DNA from: Archaeoglobaceae archaeon | GTDB lineage: Archaea; Halobacteriota; Archaeoglobi; Archaeoglobales; Archaeoglobaceae | Assembly: GCA_027028145.1 (NCBI GenBank) | Contig: JALVJV010000019.1 | Span: 142,551-206,550 of the forward strand | DNA: 64,000 bases | Direction of reading: 5' to 3' | Part shown: positions 44,158 to 52,717 of the stretch, piece after piece | Position numbering within the stretch: position 1 is the stretch's first letter | Layout: each line of letters opens with the position of its first letter | The notes under the pieces: model-generated | Told to the model about the DNA's origin: nothing | Databases searched by the model: none | The model's input: only the letters and a program-made list of their open reading frames with translations | Made by a program: the position numbers and the translations under genes

Positions 44158-44454
44158 CTAATTATTGTTATTGTGATCATGCGGTAAGTCCCAGTCCTTG
44201 CTTGGATCTCCTTTAACGTATTTTTCGATCAATCTGTCCTCAAGATCCAAGTCAAACAGATTCGCTAAGCTCAAAACCATGAAGAGCACATCTACGAGTT
44301 CTTCTTTGATGTTCGGTATCTCACGCTTGCGAACAGCTTCTGCGAGCTCCCCAACCTCTTCGAATAGAACGGCGAGTAGGAAGAGTTCTCCCGATTTGGA
44401 ATCGATCTCGTAGTATTTCTCCCTAATTATCCTCTGAATTTCTCGCAATTCCAT
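44158..44454 (-). CDS. mazG: MazG-type nucleotide pyrophosphohydrolase
   Basis: 98 residues: LAVLFEEVGELAEAVRKREIPNIKEELVDVLFMVLSLANLF is the four-helix MazG fold with the EExxE...ExxD metal site (ELAEA, EELVDV). It hydrolyses NTPs or house-cleans altered nucleotides. I chose the ATG of MELREIQRII; a TATA (GATATTTAAATC) lies about 25-30 bases upstream. Ends DHNNNN, an odd Asn-rich tail. Confidence 0.85.
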   Translation of the reverse strand: MELREIQRIIREKYYEIDSKSGELFLLAVLFEEVGELAEAVRKREIPNIKEELVDVLFMVLSLANLFDLDLEDRLIEKYVKGDPSKDWDLPHDHNNNN

Positions 44455-44507
44455 AGATAAACTCGGACGGTTAGATTTAAATATCATTTCCGTTCTTTAG
44501 GTTTGGG

Positions 44508-45950
44508 ATGGCTGAAGAGATTCCCGAAGGTAAGTTCACACACGAATACGTCGTAATCGGTTGCGGTGGAACCGGATTTAGTGTTGTTAGGGAGCTCGTA
44601 AGAAGAGGTAAAAAGGTTTTAGCCGTGGATGTCTCAAAAGAAAGGGTCGAGATCCTTAGGGATGAGAATTACGATGCCATAGTTGGAGATGCGAGGGATG
44701 AAACCCTCTACGAAAACTTGGACTTCGACAGGGTTTCGGTAATATTGCTACTCACATCGGATGTCGAGGTGAACAGGGATGCGATAGAGATCATAAGAAG
44801 ATACAGCAAAGAGGTGTTCATAATTGCAAGGGCTCCGAGTCCTAAGCTTAAAGAAGAACTTGAGCACGCCGGAGCGGATTTCGTCGTCGTTCCATCGGAA
44901 GCTATGAAGAACGCCGTAATAGATGCTCTAAAGAGAATAGATTCCTTCAGAAAGATCAAGAAGTTTAGAAAAGTTTTAGAAAGCGTGAAGGGAGGCAAAT
45001 TGGGAATTTTTACGCATGACAATCCTGATCCGGATGCGATCTCATCCGCATTCGCTTTGAGGGAAATAGCCAAGAGGTTCGGAGTCGATGCGGACATAAT
45101 ATACTACGGTGAGATTCTGCATCAGGAAAATAGGGCTATGGTCAATCTGCTCGAAATTCCACTGCTTAGGGGTGATGAGGTCGATCTCTCGCAATACTCC
45201 AAGTTCGCGCTCGTAGATTGTTCGGCTCCGGGTGTTAACAACTCGATTCCCAAGGATATAAAGATAAGCATAGTGATAGATCATCATCCGGCTGAGAACG
45301 TTGAGGCTGAATACGTTGATATCAGAACGGACGTCGGAGCGGCGGCGACTATAATGACTGAATATCTGAGGGAGCTCAAAATAGTTCCGAGCAGGATCCT
45401 CGCAACGGCTTTGTTCTTCGGAATAAAGAGCGAAACCGACGAGTTCAAGAGGAACACAAGAACTTCCGACTTCTACGCCGCGGCTTACCTCTATCCTTTC
45501 GTCGATCATGAGATGATAGAGAAGATGGAGGGTCCGGCGATTTCAACCGAAACTCTCGACGTTTTGGGAACTGCGATAAAGAACAGACAGATATACTCAA
45601 GCTTCCTGATCAGCTTCGCCGGTTTTATAAACGATAGGGACGCACTTCCTCAAGCTGCGGACTTCTTGCTTAGGCTTGAGGGAATATCCACCGTTCTCGT
45701 TTTCGGAGTCATAAAGGATACCGTCTATCTGTCGGCGAGGAACAAGGACGTCAGGATAAACATAGGTGAAGTTCTCAGGAGAGCTTTCGGAGATGTCGGA
45801 AGCGCAGGCGGGCACGCGCATGCCGCTGGCGGACAAATTCCGTTGGGTATCTTCGGAGATGTTTCGGATAGGGAAGCTCTGAGCAAACTTCTGACTGAAG
45901 CTATAAAGAGGAGATTTTTGAGCGCCTTGGGTGTTGAGATCAAAGAATAA
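44508..45950 (+). CDS. RCK (TrkA-N) domain fused to DHH-DHHA1 phosphoesterase
   Basis: 480 residues. Residues 10-140: Rossmann RCK domain (YVVIGCGGTGFSVVRELVRRGKKVLAVD, VVGDARDETLYENL) as in TrkA nucleotide-sensing subunits. Residues 150-470: DHH phosphoesterase with FTHDNPDPDAISSAFAL (motif I), ALVDCSAPG, VIDHHPAENV (DHH), and the DHHA1 end GDVGSAGGHAHAAGGQIPLG. Likely hydrolyses a small nucleotide (for example a cyclic dinucleotide or oligonucleotide) and links it to NAD binding. The two domains are also joined in other archaea. Starts 53 bases from the mazG ATG, divergent. Confidence 0.85.
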   Translation: MAEEIPEGKFTHEYVVIGCGGTGFSVVRELVRRGKKVLAVDVSKERVEILRDENYDAIVGDARDETLYENLDFDRVSVILLLTSDVEVNRDAIEIIRRYSKEVFIIARAPSPKLKEELEHAGADFVVVPSEAMKNAVIDALKRIDSFRKIKKFRKVLESVKGGKLGIFTHDNPDPDAISSAFALREIAKRFGVDADIIYYGEILHQENRAMVNLLEIPLLRGDEVDLSQYSKFALVDCSAPGVNNSIPKDIKISIVIDHHPAENVEAEYVDIRTDVGAAATIMTEYLRELKIVPSRILATALFFGIKSETDEFKRNTRTSDFYAAAYLYPFVDHEMIEKMEGPAISTETLDVLGTAIKNRQIYSSFLISFAGFINDRDALPQAADFLLRLEGISTVLVFGVIKDTVYLSARNKDVRINIGEVLRRAFGDVGSAGGHAHAAGGQIPLGIFGDVSDREALSKLLTEAIKRRFLSALGVEIKE

Positions 45951-45985
45951 CAGTTATATCTGATGATAATTCAGAGCGGAAGCTG

Positions 45986-46861
45986 ATGACGGCGAAGATA
46001 GATGACACGTTCGCCGAGGCTTTCGATATTAAGATTTCGAGAATTCTTATTACCGCATTCGATTACGGGTTGGCACTTGAGTGTGCTAAAGAGGCAACCG
46101 GTTTTGCAACATCCATAATCATGTGCCCAGCCGAAGCTGGAATAGACAGAACAGCAGAGCCAAACGAAACGCCGGACGGAAGGGTTGGAGTGTATGTAAT
46201 GATATGTCATCCGAGCGAGGAGAAGTTGGAAAAACAGCTTTTGGCAAGGATAGGGCAATGCGTTTTGCCGGCACCTACAACTGCGGTTTTCAACGGGATG
46301 CCGAATGCGGAAAAGAAGTTCAGAATAGGATACAAGATCAAGTTCTTCGGGGACGGGTTTGAGGAGGAAGTAGAGGTTAGCGGGAGGAGATGCTGGAAGA
46401 TTCCGATCATGGAGGGTGAGTTCATAATCGAAGACGGTATAGGCTACGCCGACGGAATTGCCGGAGGTAATTTCATAATAATGGCTGAAAGTCAAGCTTC
46501 AGCATTGATGGCGGCTAAAGCGGCCGTGGATGCGATATCGAACGTTGAAGGAGTCATAACCCCGTTTCCGATAGTAGCTTCGGGCTCTAAGGTCGGATCG
46601 AGATACAGATTCTTGAAGGCTTCGACGAACGAAAGGTTCTGTCCGACTTTGAGGGACAAAGTCGATTCGGAATTGCCGTCGAACGTTAAGGGAGTTTACG
46701 AGATCGTTATAAACGGTATCAGCTTAAATGCGGTGAAGGAAGCTATGAAAATCGGAATACAGACGGCAATGAAAATTCCGGGCGTTGTTAAGGTCACAGC
46801 AGCAAACTTCGACGGAAAGCTTGGAAAGCATAAGATATGGCTCAATGAACTATTCGATTAA
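45986..46861 (+). CDS. ftr: Formylmethanofuran:tetrahydromethanopterin formyltransferase
   Basis: 291 residues, close to the usual 297. Visible: DDTFAEAFDIKISRILITA near the start, EATGFATSIIMCPAEAGID, YVMICHPSEEKLEKQLLARIGQCVLPAPTTAVFNGM, RFLKASTNERFCPTLR and GVVKVTAANFDGKLGKHKI. It moves the formyl group between methanofuran and H4MPT in the C1 branch of the reductive acetyl-CoA or lactate-oxidation route. It starts 35 bases after the RCK-DHH gene. Confidence 0.95.
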   Translation: MTAKIDDTFAEAFDIKISRILITAFDYGLALECAKEATGFATSIIMCPAEAGIDRTAEPNETPDGRVGVYVMICHPSEEKLEKQLLARIGQCVLPAPTTAVFNGMPNAEKKFRIGYKIKFFGDGFEEEVEVSGRRCWKIPIMEGEFIIEDGIGYADGIAGGNFIIMAESQASALMAAKAAVDAISNVEGVITPFPIVASGSKVGSRYRFLKASTNERFCPTLRDKVDSELPSNVKGVYEIVINGISLNAVKEAMKIGIQTAMKIPGVVKVTAANFDGKLGKHKIWLNELFD

Positions 46862-46944
46862 TTTTATATTATGTAATAAAACATCGACTTTTTAACCGTA
46901 AAAAGGTTTATTACGGCTTTCGCGGAATAAAAGTTAGTGGTAGT

Positions 46945-47118
46945 ATGAGGACGTTCGATTGGAAATCCTACAAGGATAAGGGAAAGAAGAAGGACGAAAT
47001 AAAGGAAGAAAAGATGCTGGAGCAGAACCTTGAGGAGTTAAAAGAGGAGGCTCTGAAGCCGGGAGGTGGAAAGGATCTCAAAGAGATCGCAAAAGAAGTC
47101 CTCACTGAAGAGGATTAA
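46945..47118 (+). CDS. Small charged protein (57 residues)
   Basis: Encodes MRTFDWKSYKDKGKKKDEI, then a Glu/Lys helix and KPGGGKDLKEIAKEVLTEED. Its start has a GGTAGT site a few bases before. It overlaps the ubiquitin-like gene and may be co-translated with it. No family recognised. Confidence 0.5.
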   Translation: MRTFDWKSYKDKGKKKDEIKEEKMLEQNLEELKEEALKPGGGKDLKEIAKEVLTEED

Positions 47119-47317
47119 GCTCAAGTTCGTCGGCGGATTTGATATAAAGGAGAAGGAGTTGGAGGTTGAAGAGGGAAAGAGGTATTCGGAGGTGTTGTCA
47201 AGCTTGGGGATAAACCCCGAGACCGTGGTTTTGGTTAAAGACGGGAATCCGATTCCCACTGACGATTTCGTTGAGGATGGTGAAGTTGTGGTTATGAGGG
47301 TTATCTCCGGTGGCTAA
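47066..47317 (+). CDS. MoaD/ThiS-type ubiquitin-like protein (SAMP-like)
   Basis: The core of about 67 residues, KLKFVGGFDIKEKELEVEEGKRYSEVLSSLGINPETVVLVKDGNPIPTDDFVEDGEVVVMRVISGG, is a beta-grasp fold ending in the Gly-Gly needed for adenylation or conjugation. It could donate sulfur (MoaD, ThiS, TusA-like roles) or be a small archaeal modifier (SAMP). The start is uncertain: GTG at 47066 overlaps the preceding gene by 53 bases and adds about 15 basic residues; no better codon is seen before the core. Confidence 0.7.
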   Translation: MERISKRSQKKSSLKRIKLKFVGGFDIKEKELEVEEGKRYSEVLSSLGINPETVVLVKDGNPIPTDDFVEDGEVVVMRVISGG

Positions 47318-47326
47318 TTTTATTTT

Positions 47327-48253
47327 TTATAAAACGTAGAAGCACTCTCCCGAATACACCCTTACGATCTTCCCGTCCTTTTCGAGCAAAAGGGCTCCTT
47401 CTTCGTCTATATCTACCGCTTTGCCTCTGTATTCCCTGCCGGCAACCTTCACGACAATATCCTTACCGAGCGTATCCGAAAGCTCCTTCCACCTTTCCCT
47501 TATCTTGCTCCACTCTCCATTGATCAGCATCCCGTAATATTTGGCAAAGTTTCTCAAAACCTTGCCGAGGATTTCGGAGCGGTTGAGCCGTTTTCCGTAA
47601 ACGTCTTTCAGCGAAATCGCGTTGAACTCTTTCGGAGCCGGATTGTTCACGTTTATGCCGATTCCGACTATTATCAGAGGATTTTCAACTTCTCCAGCGA
47701 GCTCGCATAGAATCCCGCAGACTTTCTTCCCATCTATCAGAACATCGTTCGTCCACTTCAGTCTTCCCCCAACCACTTCGGCAACCGCAACACCGGTTGT
47801 GAGCGTGAGTTTCGGAACGTCTTCGATCCTTAGAGCTTTCGGAAGTGTGAGCGAGAAAAACAGACCGCCCGGTTCGCTGATCCACCTCCTTCCGAATCTA
47901 CCTCTTCCGGCAGTCTGTCTTTCGGCTATAACCAGAACTCCCGTCTTCTTCAGTTCTTTGGCTCTGGTGTTAGTAGAATCCGTTACGTCGTAGTAGTGGA
48001 TCTCCCTTATGAGATCCCGCAGATCGTAGCAGATTCTGGCAACTTCATACGGTGAGAGATCTGGAGCTTCAACGAGCTTGTAGCCGATTCTCCTTTTGGC
48101 GGTGATCTTGTATTCCATCTTTTTTAGTTTTTTTATCGTCTTCCAAACGGACGTTCTGCTAATTCCCAATTCTTCGGCTATTCTCTGACCGGAAGCTCCT
48201 CTTTCTAACATCTCTATAAGTTTGATCGTTTTGTTGTCAAAGGTTATCTTCAC
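47327..48253 (-). CDS. birA: Bifunctional biotin ligase / repressor
   Basis: 308 residues. N-terminal winged helix (GASGQRIAEELGISRTSVWKTIKKLKKMEY), then the biotin-protein ligase core: STNTRAKEL, ERQTAGRGRFGRRWISEPGGLFFSLTLP, LKWTNDVLIDGKKVCGILCE and VGIGINVNNPAP, and a C-terminal SH3-like domain. It biotinylates carboxylase carrier proteins and probably represses biotin genes. Standard length. Confidence 0.93.
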   Translation of the reverse strand: MKITFDNKTIKLIEMLERGASGQRIAEELGISRTSVWKTIKKLKKMEYKITAKRRIGYKLVEAPDLSPYEVARICYDLRDLIREIHYYDVTDSTNTRAKELKKTGVLVIAERQTAGRGRFGRRWISEPGGLFFSLTLPKALRIEDVPKLTLTTGVAVAEVVGGRLKWTNDVLIDGKKVCGILCELAGEVENPLIIVGIGINVNNPAPKEFNAISLKDVYGKRLNRSEILGKVLRNFAKYYGMLINGEWSKIRERWKELSDTLGKDIVVKVAGREYRGKAVDIDEEGALLLEKDGKIVRVYSGECFYVL

Positions 48254-48308
48254 GACATAACGTTAACAAACGACATAATAAAATATTTGAGAATCCCTAC
48301 GTTGGTCG

Positions 48309-48950
48309 ATGAAGATCGCCGTGCTCGGAGGAACGGGAAGCTTGGGTAAAGGACTCGTTTTGAGGCTTGCGAGCTTGGGTTACGATGTTATCGTCGGATC
48401 GAGAGACGTCAAGAAGGCTGAAGCTAAGGCTGAAGAGTATGGCAAGATTTTGGGAATTAATATCAAAGGTTCGGATAATAGGAAAGCCGCGATTGAATGC
48501 GACTTAGCTATAATAACGATTCCGTGGAAGCATGCCTTTGATACGGCGAAGGAGCTCAAGGATGAGCTCGCAAAAAAGATTGTAGTTTCTCCGATCGTTC
48601 CCATGGAAAAATCCGCCAACGGCTTCGTCTATGTAAATTTACCGGAAGGTTCAGCAGCCGAAAAGCTGGCATCCATCTTGCCGGATAGCAAGATAGTCTC
48701 TGCGTATCACAACATTCCAGCTAAGAAGTTTGCAGACTTGAATGCGGAATTTGAATGGGACGTTGCGGTTTGCGGAGACGATGCGGAGTCGAAGAGGATC
48801 GTAATAGAGATTACGAACAAAATTAAAGGTTTGAGAGCGCTCGATGCGGGAAGCTTGAGCAATTCGAGGATCGTCGAAAGTCTGACTCCGCTGTTAATTA
48901 ACATAGCTATCAACAACGGAATGAAGGATTTGGGAATCAAGTTCATCTGA
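48309..48950 (+). CDS. fno: F420H2:NADP+ oxidoreductase
   Basis: 213 residues; Archaeoglobus Fno is about 212. The NADP loop is AVLGGTGSLGKGLVLRLASLGYDVIVGSRDVKKAE, followed by ITIPWKHAFDTAKEL and SAYHNIPAKKF, the F420-binding region. It moves hydride between coenzyme F420 and NADP. The presence of ftr and fno together is typical of Archaeoglobales and methanogens. Confidence 0.93.
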   Translation: MKIAVLGGTGSLGKGLVLRLASLGYDVIVGSRDVKKAEAKAEEYGKILGINIKGSDNRKAAIECDLAIITIPWKHAFDTAKELKDELAKKIVVSPIVPMEKSANGFVYVNLPEGSAAEKLASILPDSKIVSAYHNIPAKKFADLNAEFEWDVAVCGDDAESKRIVIEITNKIKGLRALDAGSLSNSRIVESLTPLLINIAINNGMKDLGIKFI

Positions 48951-48993
48951 AATTCGAAACCTATAAATGATCGGCAATCCGAAAATTTAAAGC

Positions 48994-49923
48994 ATGATCG
49001 AAGTTCAAGAACTGAAGACGACGCACAAGGTAATAATCGGAGATTCACGCGAGATGGAGGAAGTAGAGGATGAAAGCGTTCATCTCATCGTAACTTCTCC
49101 TCCCTATCCGATGATCGAAATTTGGGATGATACCTTTAGGAAGTTGGACGAAAGGATAAATGAGCTTTGGAAAAAGCTCGAAGTCGAAAGTAGCAATAGA
49201 GATCGCATCGTTAGAGAGATCTACGAGCTTATGCACGAGAACTTAGCGATGGTTTGGAGAGAATGCTATAGAGTGCTTGTGGATGGTGGAATAGCTTGCA
49301 TAAACATCGGAGATGCTACGAGGAGCATAGGAGGTTGTTTTAGGCTATTCCCAAATCACGCGAAAGTTATAGAACACTGCGAGCGAATAGGATTCGTAAC
49401 CCTTCCCTACATTCTCTGGAAAAAGCCGACGACGAAGCCGAAGTATAAGGGAAAGGGTGCATTTTTAGGTTCGGGATTTTTGCCTCCAAACGCTTACGTA
49501 ACGCTCGACTGCGAGTTCATTCTGATATTTAGGAAAGGTGAGCCGAGAAAGTTCAAGCCGAAAGATGAGCTCAGATACGCGAGTGCCTACACGAAGGAGG
49601 AGCGAGATAGATGGTTCACTCAGATCTGGGAGATTGCTGGTGTTAGGCAGAACCATCCAGAAATCGAAAGAAGGATAGCGGCATTTCCAGATGAGATTCC
49701 ATACAGACTGATCAGAATGTTCTCGATAATTGGAGATACGGTTTTGGATCCGTTTTTAGGCACCGGCACGACGATGAAAGTTGCTATAAACCTCAAGAGA
49801 AATTCCATCGGTTATGAAATAGACGAAAACCTTCTGCCGATTATCAAGGAAAAGGTTGGAATAACTCAAAAGCTGCTGACGCAGGATTACTCGGTTGAAA
49901 TAATCAAAAGAGTTTCCCAATAA
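48994..49923 (+). CDS. Type II DNA (cytosine-N4-type) methyltransferase, probable CTAG specificity
   Basis: 309 residues of the beta-class. Catalytic TSPPYPMIEIWDD (SPPY as in m4C enzymes) near residue 31 and the SAM site PFLGTGTTMKVAINLKRNSIGYEIDE near residue 250. The TSPPYPMIE(I/M)WD form is, as far as I recall, that of CTAG methylases such as M.MthZI and haloarchaeal Zim. It is encoded tail-to-tail with a likely restriction enzyme, overlapping by 20 bases. Confidence 0.8.
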   Translation: MIEVQELKTTHKVIIGDSREMEEVEDESVHLIVTSPPYPMIEIWDDTFRKLDERINELWKKLEVESSNRDRIVREIYELMHENLAMVWRECYRVLVDGGIACINIGDATRSIGGCFRLFPNHAKVIEHCERIGFVTLPYILWKKPTTKPKYKGKGAFLGSGFLPPNAYVTLDCEFILIFRKGEPRKFKPKDELRYASAYTKEERDRWFTQIWEIAGVRQNHPEIERRIAAFPDEIPYRLIRMFSIIGDTVLDPFLGTGTTMKVAINLKRNSIGYEIDENLLPIIKEKVGITQKLLTQDYSVEIIKRVSQ

Positions 49924-50560
49924 GCATGTTTAAGAATTCGTCTCCTTTATCCGTTAAACTTTCCAATTCCTTGATTACAATGTTGTTCTGCTTGTCCTTT
50001 TCGTAAAATATGATTACATCGCTTTTTATGGTTTCCTTTACAAGTTTACTCTTCTCTCTGTAAGTTGTGGGCTTTATAGAAATGCTAAATTCACCAACAA
50101 AGCCATCTATTCCAGCAGATTCCTCCTCTGGCGTTGAGAGTCTGTAATTCATTCCAAGCGTATTTGAGAGAAATTTCAAAATCGGTTCCTGAATTCTCAA
50201 GCCTAAATAAGTCTTCACGATTACCAAATCCTCGACCCACCTTTTAACAGTCTCTCGATCGATCTTGTCCAATGCCAATTTGAATTTCTCAAGCATCTCC
50301 ATTATTCTTTCGGTGGCATCATCGATTGCATTTGGATATCTTTCAAGATACCATTTCCTCCACCCTTCGAAGTCCTTGTAGGGGCATATCCTTATGAGTT
50401 CGCTCATCTGACCTACAACCTTTGGTCTCGTAGCTTGTGCAAACTGATTAGCCAAATTTATTAATGGGGAAACGTATTTCGGAAATTCAATCCGCTCGTC
50501 GATCATCATGTTTCTTATGTCTTCGAAGCTCAATTTCAGTTTGCATTCTATACGCTTCAT
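49904..50560 (-). CDS. Probable restriction endonuclease, MjaI-like
   Basis: 218 residues. The paired methylase and the C-terminal half (STPEEESAGIDGFVGEFSISIKPTTY, then SDVIIFYEKDKQNNIVI) fit a PD-(D/E)xK-type core with Glu/Asp near GIDGFVGE and Lys in SIKP. MjaI-family enzymes pair with SPPY methylases and cut CTAG. I do not have an alignment, so family is inferred. N-terminal half is helical and contains MMIDERIEFPKYVSPLINLANQFAQATRPKVVGQMSELI, typical in tone of MjaI-like proteins. Confidence 0.6.
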   Translation of the reverse strand: MKRIECKLKLSFEDIRNMMIDERIEFPKYVSPLINLANQFAQATRPKVVGQMSELIRICPYKDFEGWRKWYLERYPNAIDDATERIMEMLEKFKLALDKIDRETVKRWVEDLVIVKTYLGLRIQEPILKFLSNTLGMNYRLSTPEEESAGIDGFVGEFSISIKPTTYREKSKLVKETIKSDVIIFYEKDKQNNIVIKELESLTDKGDEFLNMLIGKLF

Positions 50561-50625
50561 TGGGCTAGAGCTTGAACTCGATTATATATCGCTAACGTTA
50601 TTATATTCAGCGTAAACCGATAGCT

Positions 50626-51396
50626 ATGAACCAGAAAGAGGCACTGCAAATTTCCAGAGAGGTTGGCGAAGAGGTCAGGAGGGCGGTATCTAAAATCGCC
50701 GGAACAAAGGAGAGCAAGGAAGTCATAGGAATCGGAAAGGACGGAACGCCAACAAAGAAAATCGACAAGGTTGCCGAAGATATAGCCATCTCGATTCTTA
50801 AGAACTACGACGTTAGAATTGTAAGCGAAGAGGCGGGAGTTTTAGGGGAAAGCGATATTTACGTCGCTTTAGACCCGATAGACGGAACTTTCAACGCTAC
50901 GAGGGGCATTCCGATCTATTCAGTCTCTCTATGCTTCTCAAAAGGCGATCTGGGTTCTGCGTTCTTCGGTTACGTTATGAACTTGGCTACGGGCGACGAA
51001 TACTACACTCTCAACGGCAAAGCCTTCAAGAACGGTGAGAAGATCGAAGTTACCAAAATCGAGGAGATTTCGGAGTGCGATGCGATATTTTACTATCCCT
51101 TTAGGAATTACGGTTTCAAAAGGCTTAGGATTTACGGAAGTGCCGCTTTGGAACTCTGCTTCGTTGCCGAAGGTGTTATGGACTGCTTCGTCGACATAAG
51201 GAAAGGAGCGGGCAAAGGATTTCTGAGAATCTACGATGTAGCTGCCGGGCTTTTGATCGCTCAAAACGCTGGAGCTAAAGCTACCGATACGGAAGGGAAC
51301 GATTTGAGTTGTAGGAAGTTTACGATGGACGAAAGACTGACGTTGGTAGTTGCAAATCCCGAGTTGCATCGAAAACTGCTGGAGTTGATCAAATGA
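50626..51396 (+). CDS. suhB: Inositol monophosphatase / fructose-1,6-bisphosphatase
   Basis: 256 residues. Metal sites: VSEEAGVLG (Glu), VALDPIDGTFNATRGIPIYSVSL (the DPIDGT signature), and IYDVAAGLLIAQNAGAKATD. The archaeal dual-function enzyme dephosphorylates both inositol phosphate and fructose bisphosphate; it can serve di-myo-inositol phosphate (a thermoprotectant) and gluconeogenesis. Overlaps the NAD kinase start (ATGA), an arrangement I recall from A. fulgidus. Confidence 0.9.
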   Translation: MNQKEALQISREVGEEVRRAVSKIAGTKESKEVIGIGKDGTPTKKIDKVAEDIAISILKNYDVRIVSEEAGVLGESDIYVALDPIDGTFNATRGIPIYSVSLCFSKGDLGSAFFGYVMNLATGDEYYTLNGKAFKNGEKIEVTKIEEISECDAIFYYPFRNYGFKRLRIYGSAALELCFVAEGVMDCFVDIRKGAGKGFLRIYDVAAGLLIAQNAGAKATDTEGNDLSCRKFTMDERLTLVVANPELHRKLLELIK

Positions 51397-52157
51397 GAGC
51401 CTGCATAGTCCACAAACCCGATTCAGCAAACGTCGCAAGGGAAGTTCTCGAATTCTTGAAAAAGCTTGGAGTATCGGCTGAAATAATTGAAGATTGGAGA
51501 CTTGCGAAGGATTTCGATTTTATAGTCAGCGTTGGGGGAGACGGAACGATTTTAAGGCTTCTGCAGTTCATCGAAACGAAAACTCCCCCCATTTTCGGAA
51601 TAAACACCGGAAAGGTCGGACTGCTAACTCACTGCGATAGGGATTTCGGGAAGCATCTTCTTAAGGCAATTGAGGAGTTCGAGACGGAAGAGTTCATGAG
51701 GATCGAATGTGCGGTGGATGGAGAGCGGTTGCTCGCTTTAAATGAAATCGCAATTCTTACGGCTAAGCCGGCGAGGATGATAAACGTTCAGGTTTTCGTT
51801 GATGGAACGAAAGTTGAGGATATAAGGTGTGACGGGATGCTTTTCTCAACGCCCATAGGTTCAACCGCTTACGCTTTATCAACCGGTGGACCTGTAATAG
51901 ATCCCTCGGTTGATTCGATGCTGATAGTTCCAGTTGCACCCTTCAAATTGGGTTGGAAACCTTGGGTCGTTCATGCCGACAGGGTTATCGAAGCTAAGGT
52001 GGATAGCGAAGCTTTCGTTGTAGCTGACGGACATAAGGTAGTTTCGGCTGATAAGGATTCGAAGATCGTTTTGAAGAAATCCAACGCGTCGGTTGTTTTC
52101 TTCAAAGTTGAAAACAGAATAGGTAAGATCGTTGAGAAATTGAGATTGATCAGATGA
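51393..52157 (+). CDS. nadK: NAD kinase
   Basis: 254 residues. FIVSVGGDGTILRLLQ (GGDGT), FGINTGKVGLLTHC (NxGxxGFL), DGMLFSTPIGSTAYALSTGGPVIDP and IVPVAPFKLGWKPWVV are all family motifs. It makes NADP from NAD using ATP or polyphosphate. Directly downstream of the IMPase gene, overlapping by 4 bases; convergent with hxlB. Confidence 0.93.
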   Translation: MRACIVHKPDSANVAREVLEFLKKLGVSAEIIEDWRLAKDFDFIVSVGGDGTILRLLQFIETKTPPIFGINTGKVGLLTHCDRDFGKHLLKAIEEFETEEFMRIECAVDGERLLALNEIAILTAKPARMINVQVFVDGTKVEDIRCDGMLFSTPIGSTAYALSTGGPVIDPSVDSMLIVPVAPFKLGWKPWVVHADRVIEAKVDSEAFVVADGHKVVSADKDSKIVLKKSNASVVFFKVENRIGKIVEKLRLIR

Positions 52158-52158
52158 T

Positions 52159-52716
52159 TCATTCTAAGACTGCATGTCTCGCTTCCAAATCCTTTTCGGT
52201 TAGATTCTTAATCTTCATAAGCTCGGCAACGAGACCGTCCAGGAATATTAAAGCCGTGAGTTCGAACATGGTTCCGAGAGGTGCAATCTTCGCTATTTCG
52301 TCGTTCCTTTCCGTCTTAGTCTTCCCTTTCAATAGCACCACTATATCGCTCATCTTCGCGAGCGTCGAATCTTTGTTCTGAGTTATCGCAACCAGCTTAG
52401 AGCCGATGAGCTCCTTGGCTTTTCTGCTTATGTTTACTACTGAAGTCGTTTCACCAGAGCCGGAAATTGCGATGAGCAGATCTTCCTTCTTTATTCTCGG
52501 AGTAACCGTCTCTCCGACGACGTAAACGTTGTAGCCCAAGTGCATCAGTCTCATCGCAAAAGCCTTCGCAACGAAACCGCTCCTTCCGGCACCCATGACG
52601 AAGATGCTCCTCGCACCCTCTATTGCGTCGATAACCTCCTGAACCTTTGCCATGTCGAGTTCGTTCTTGACGCTTCTAACGTGTTTCTCAAGCGTATCGA
52701 GGAATTTGATGAGCAT
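52159..52716 (-). CDS. hxlB: 6-phospho-3-hexuloisomerase
   Basis: 185-residue SIS-domain protein. ARSIFVMGAGRSGFVAKAFAMRLMHLGYNVYVVGETVTPRIKKEDLLIAISGSGETTSVVNISRKAKE holds the phosphosugar site. In archaea it acts with hexulose phosphate synthase in ribose phosphate formation. Start is the ATG right after the upstream gene stop (TGA-G-ATG), with GGTGA overlapping; the extended frame overlaps the neighbour. Confidence 0.9.
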   Translation of the reverse strand: MLIKFLDTLEKHVRSVKNELDMAKVQEVIDAIEGARSIFVMGAGRSGFVAKAFAMRLMHLGYNVYVVGETVTPRIKKEDLLIAISGSGETTSVVNISRKAKELIGSKLVAITQNKDSTLAKMSDIVVLLKGKTKTERNDEIAKIAPLGTMFELTALIFLDGLVAELMKIKNLTEKDLEARHAVLE

Positions 52717-52717
52717 C

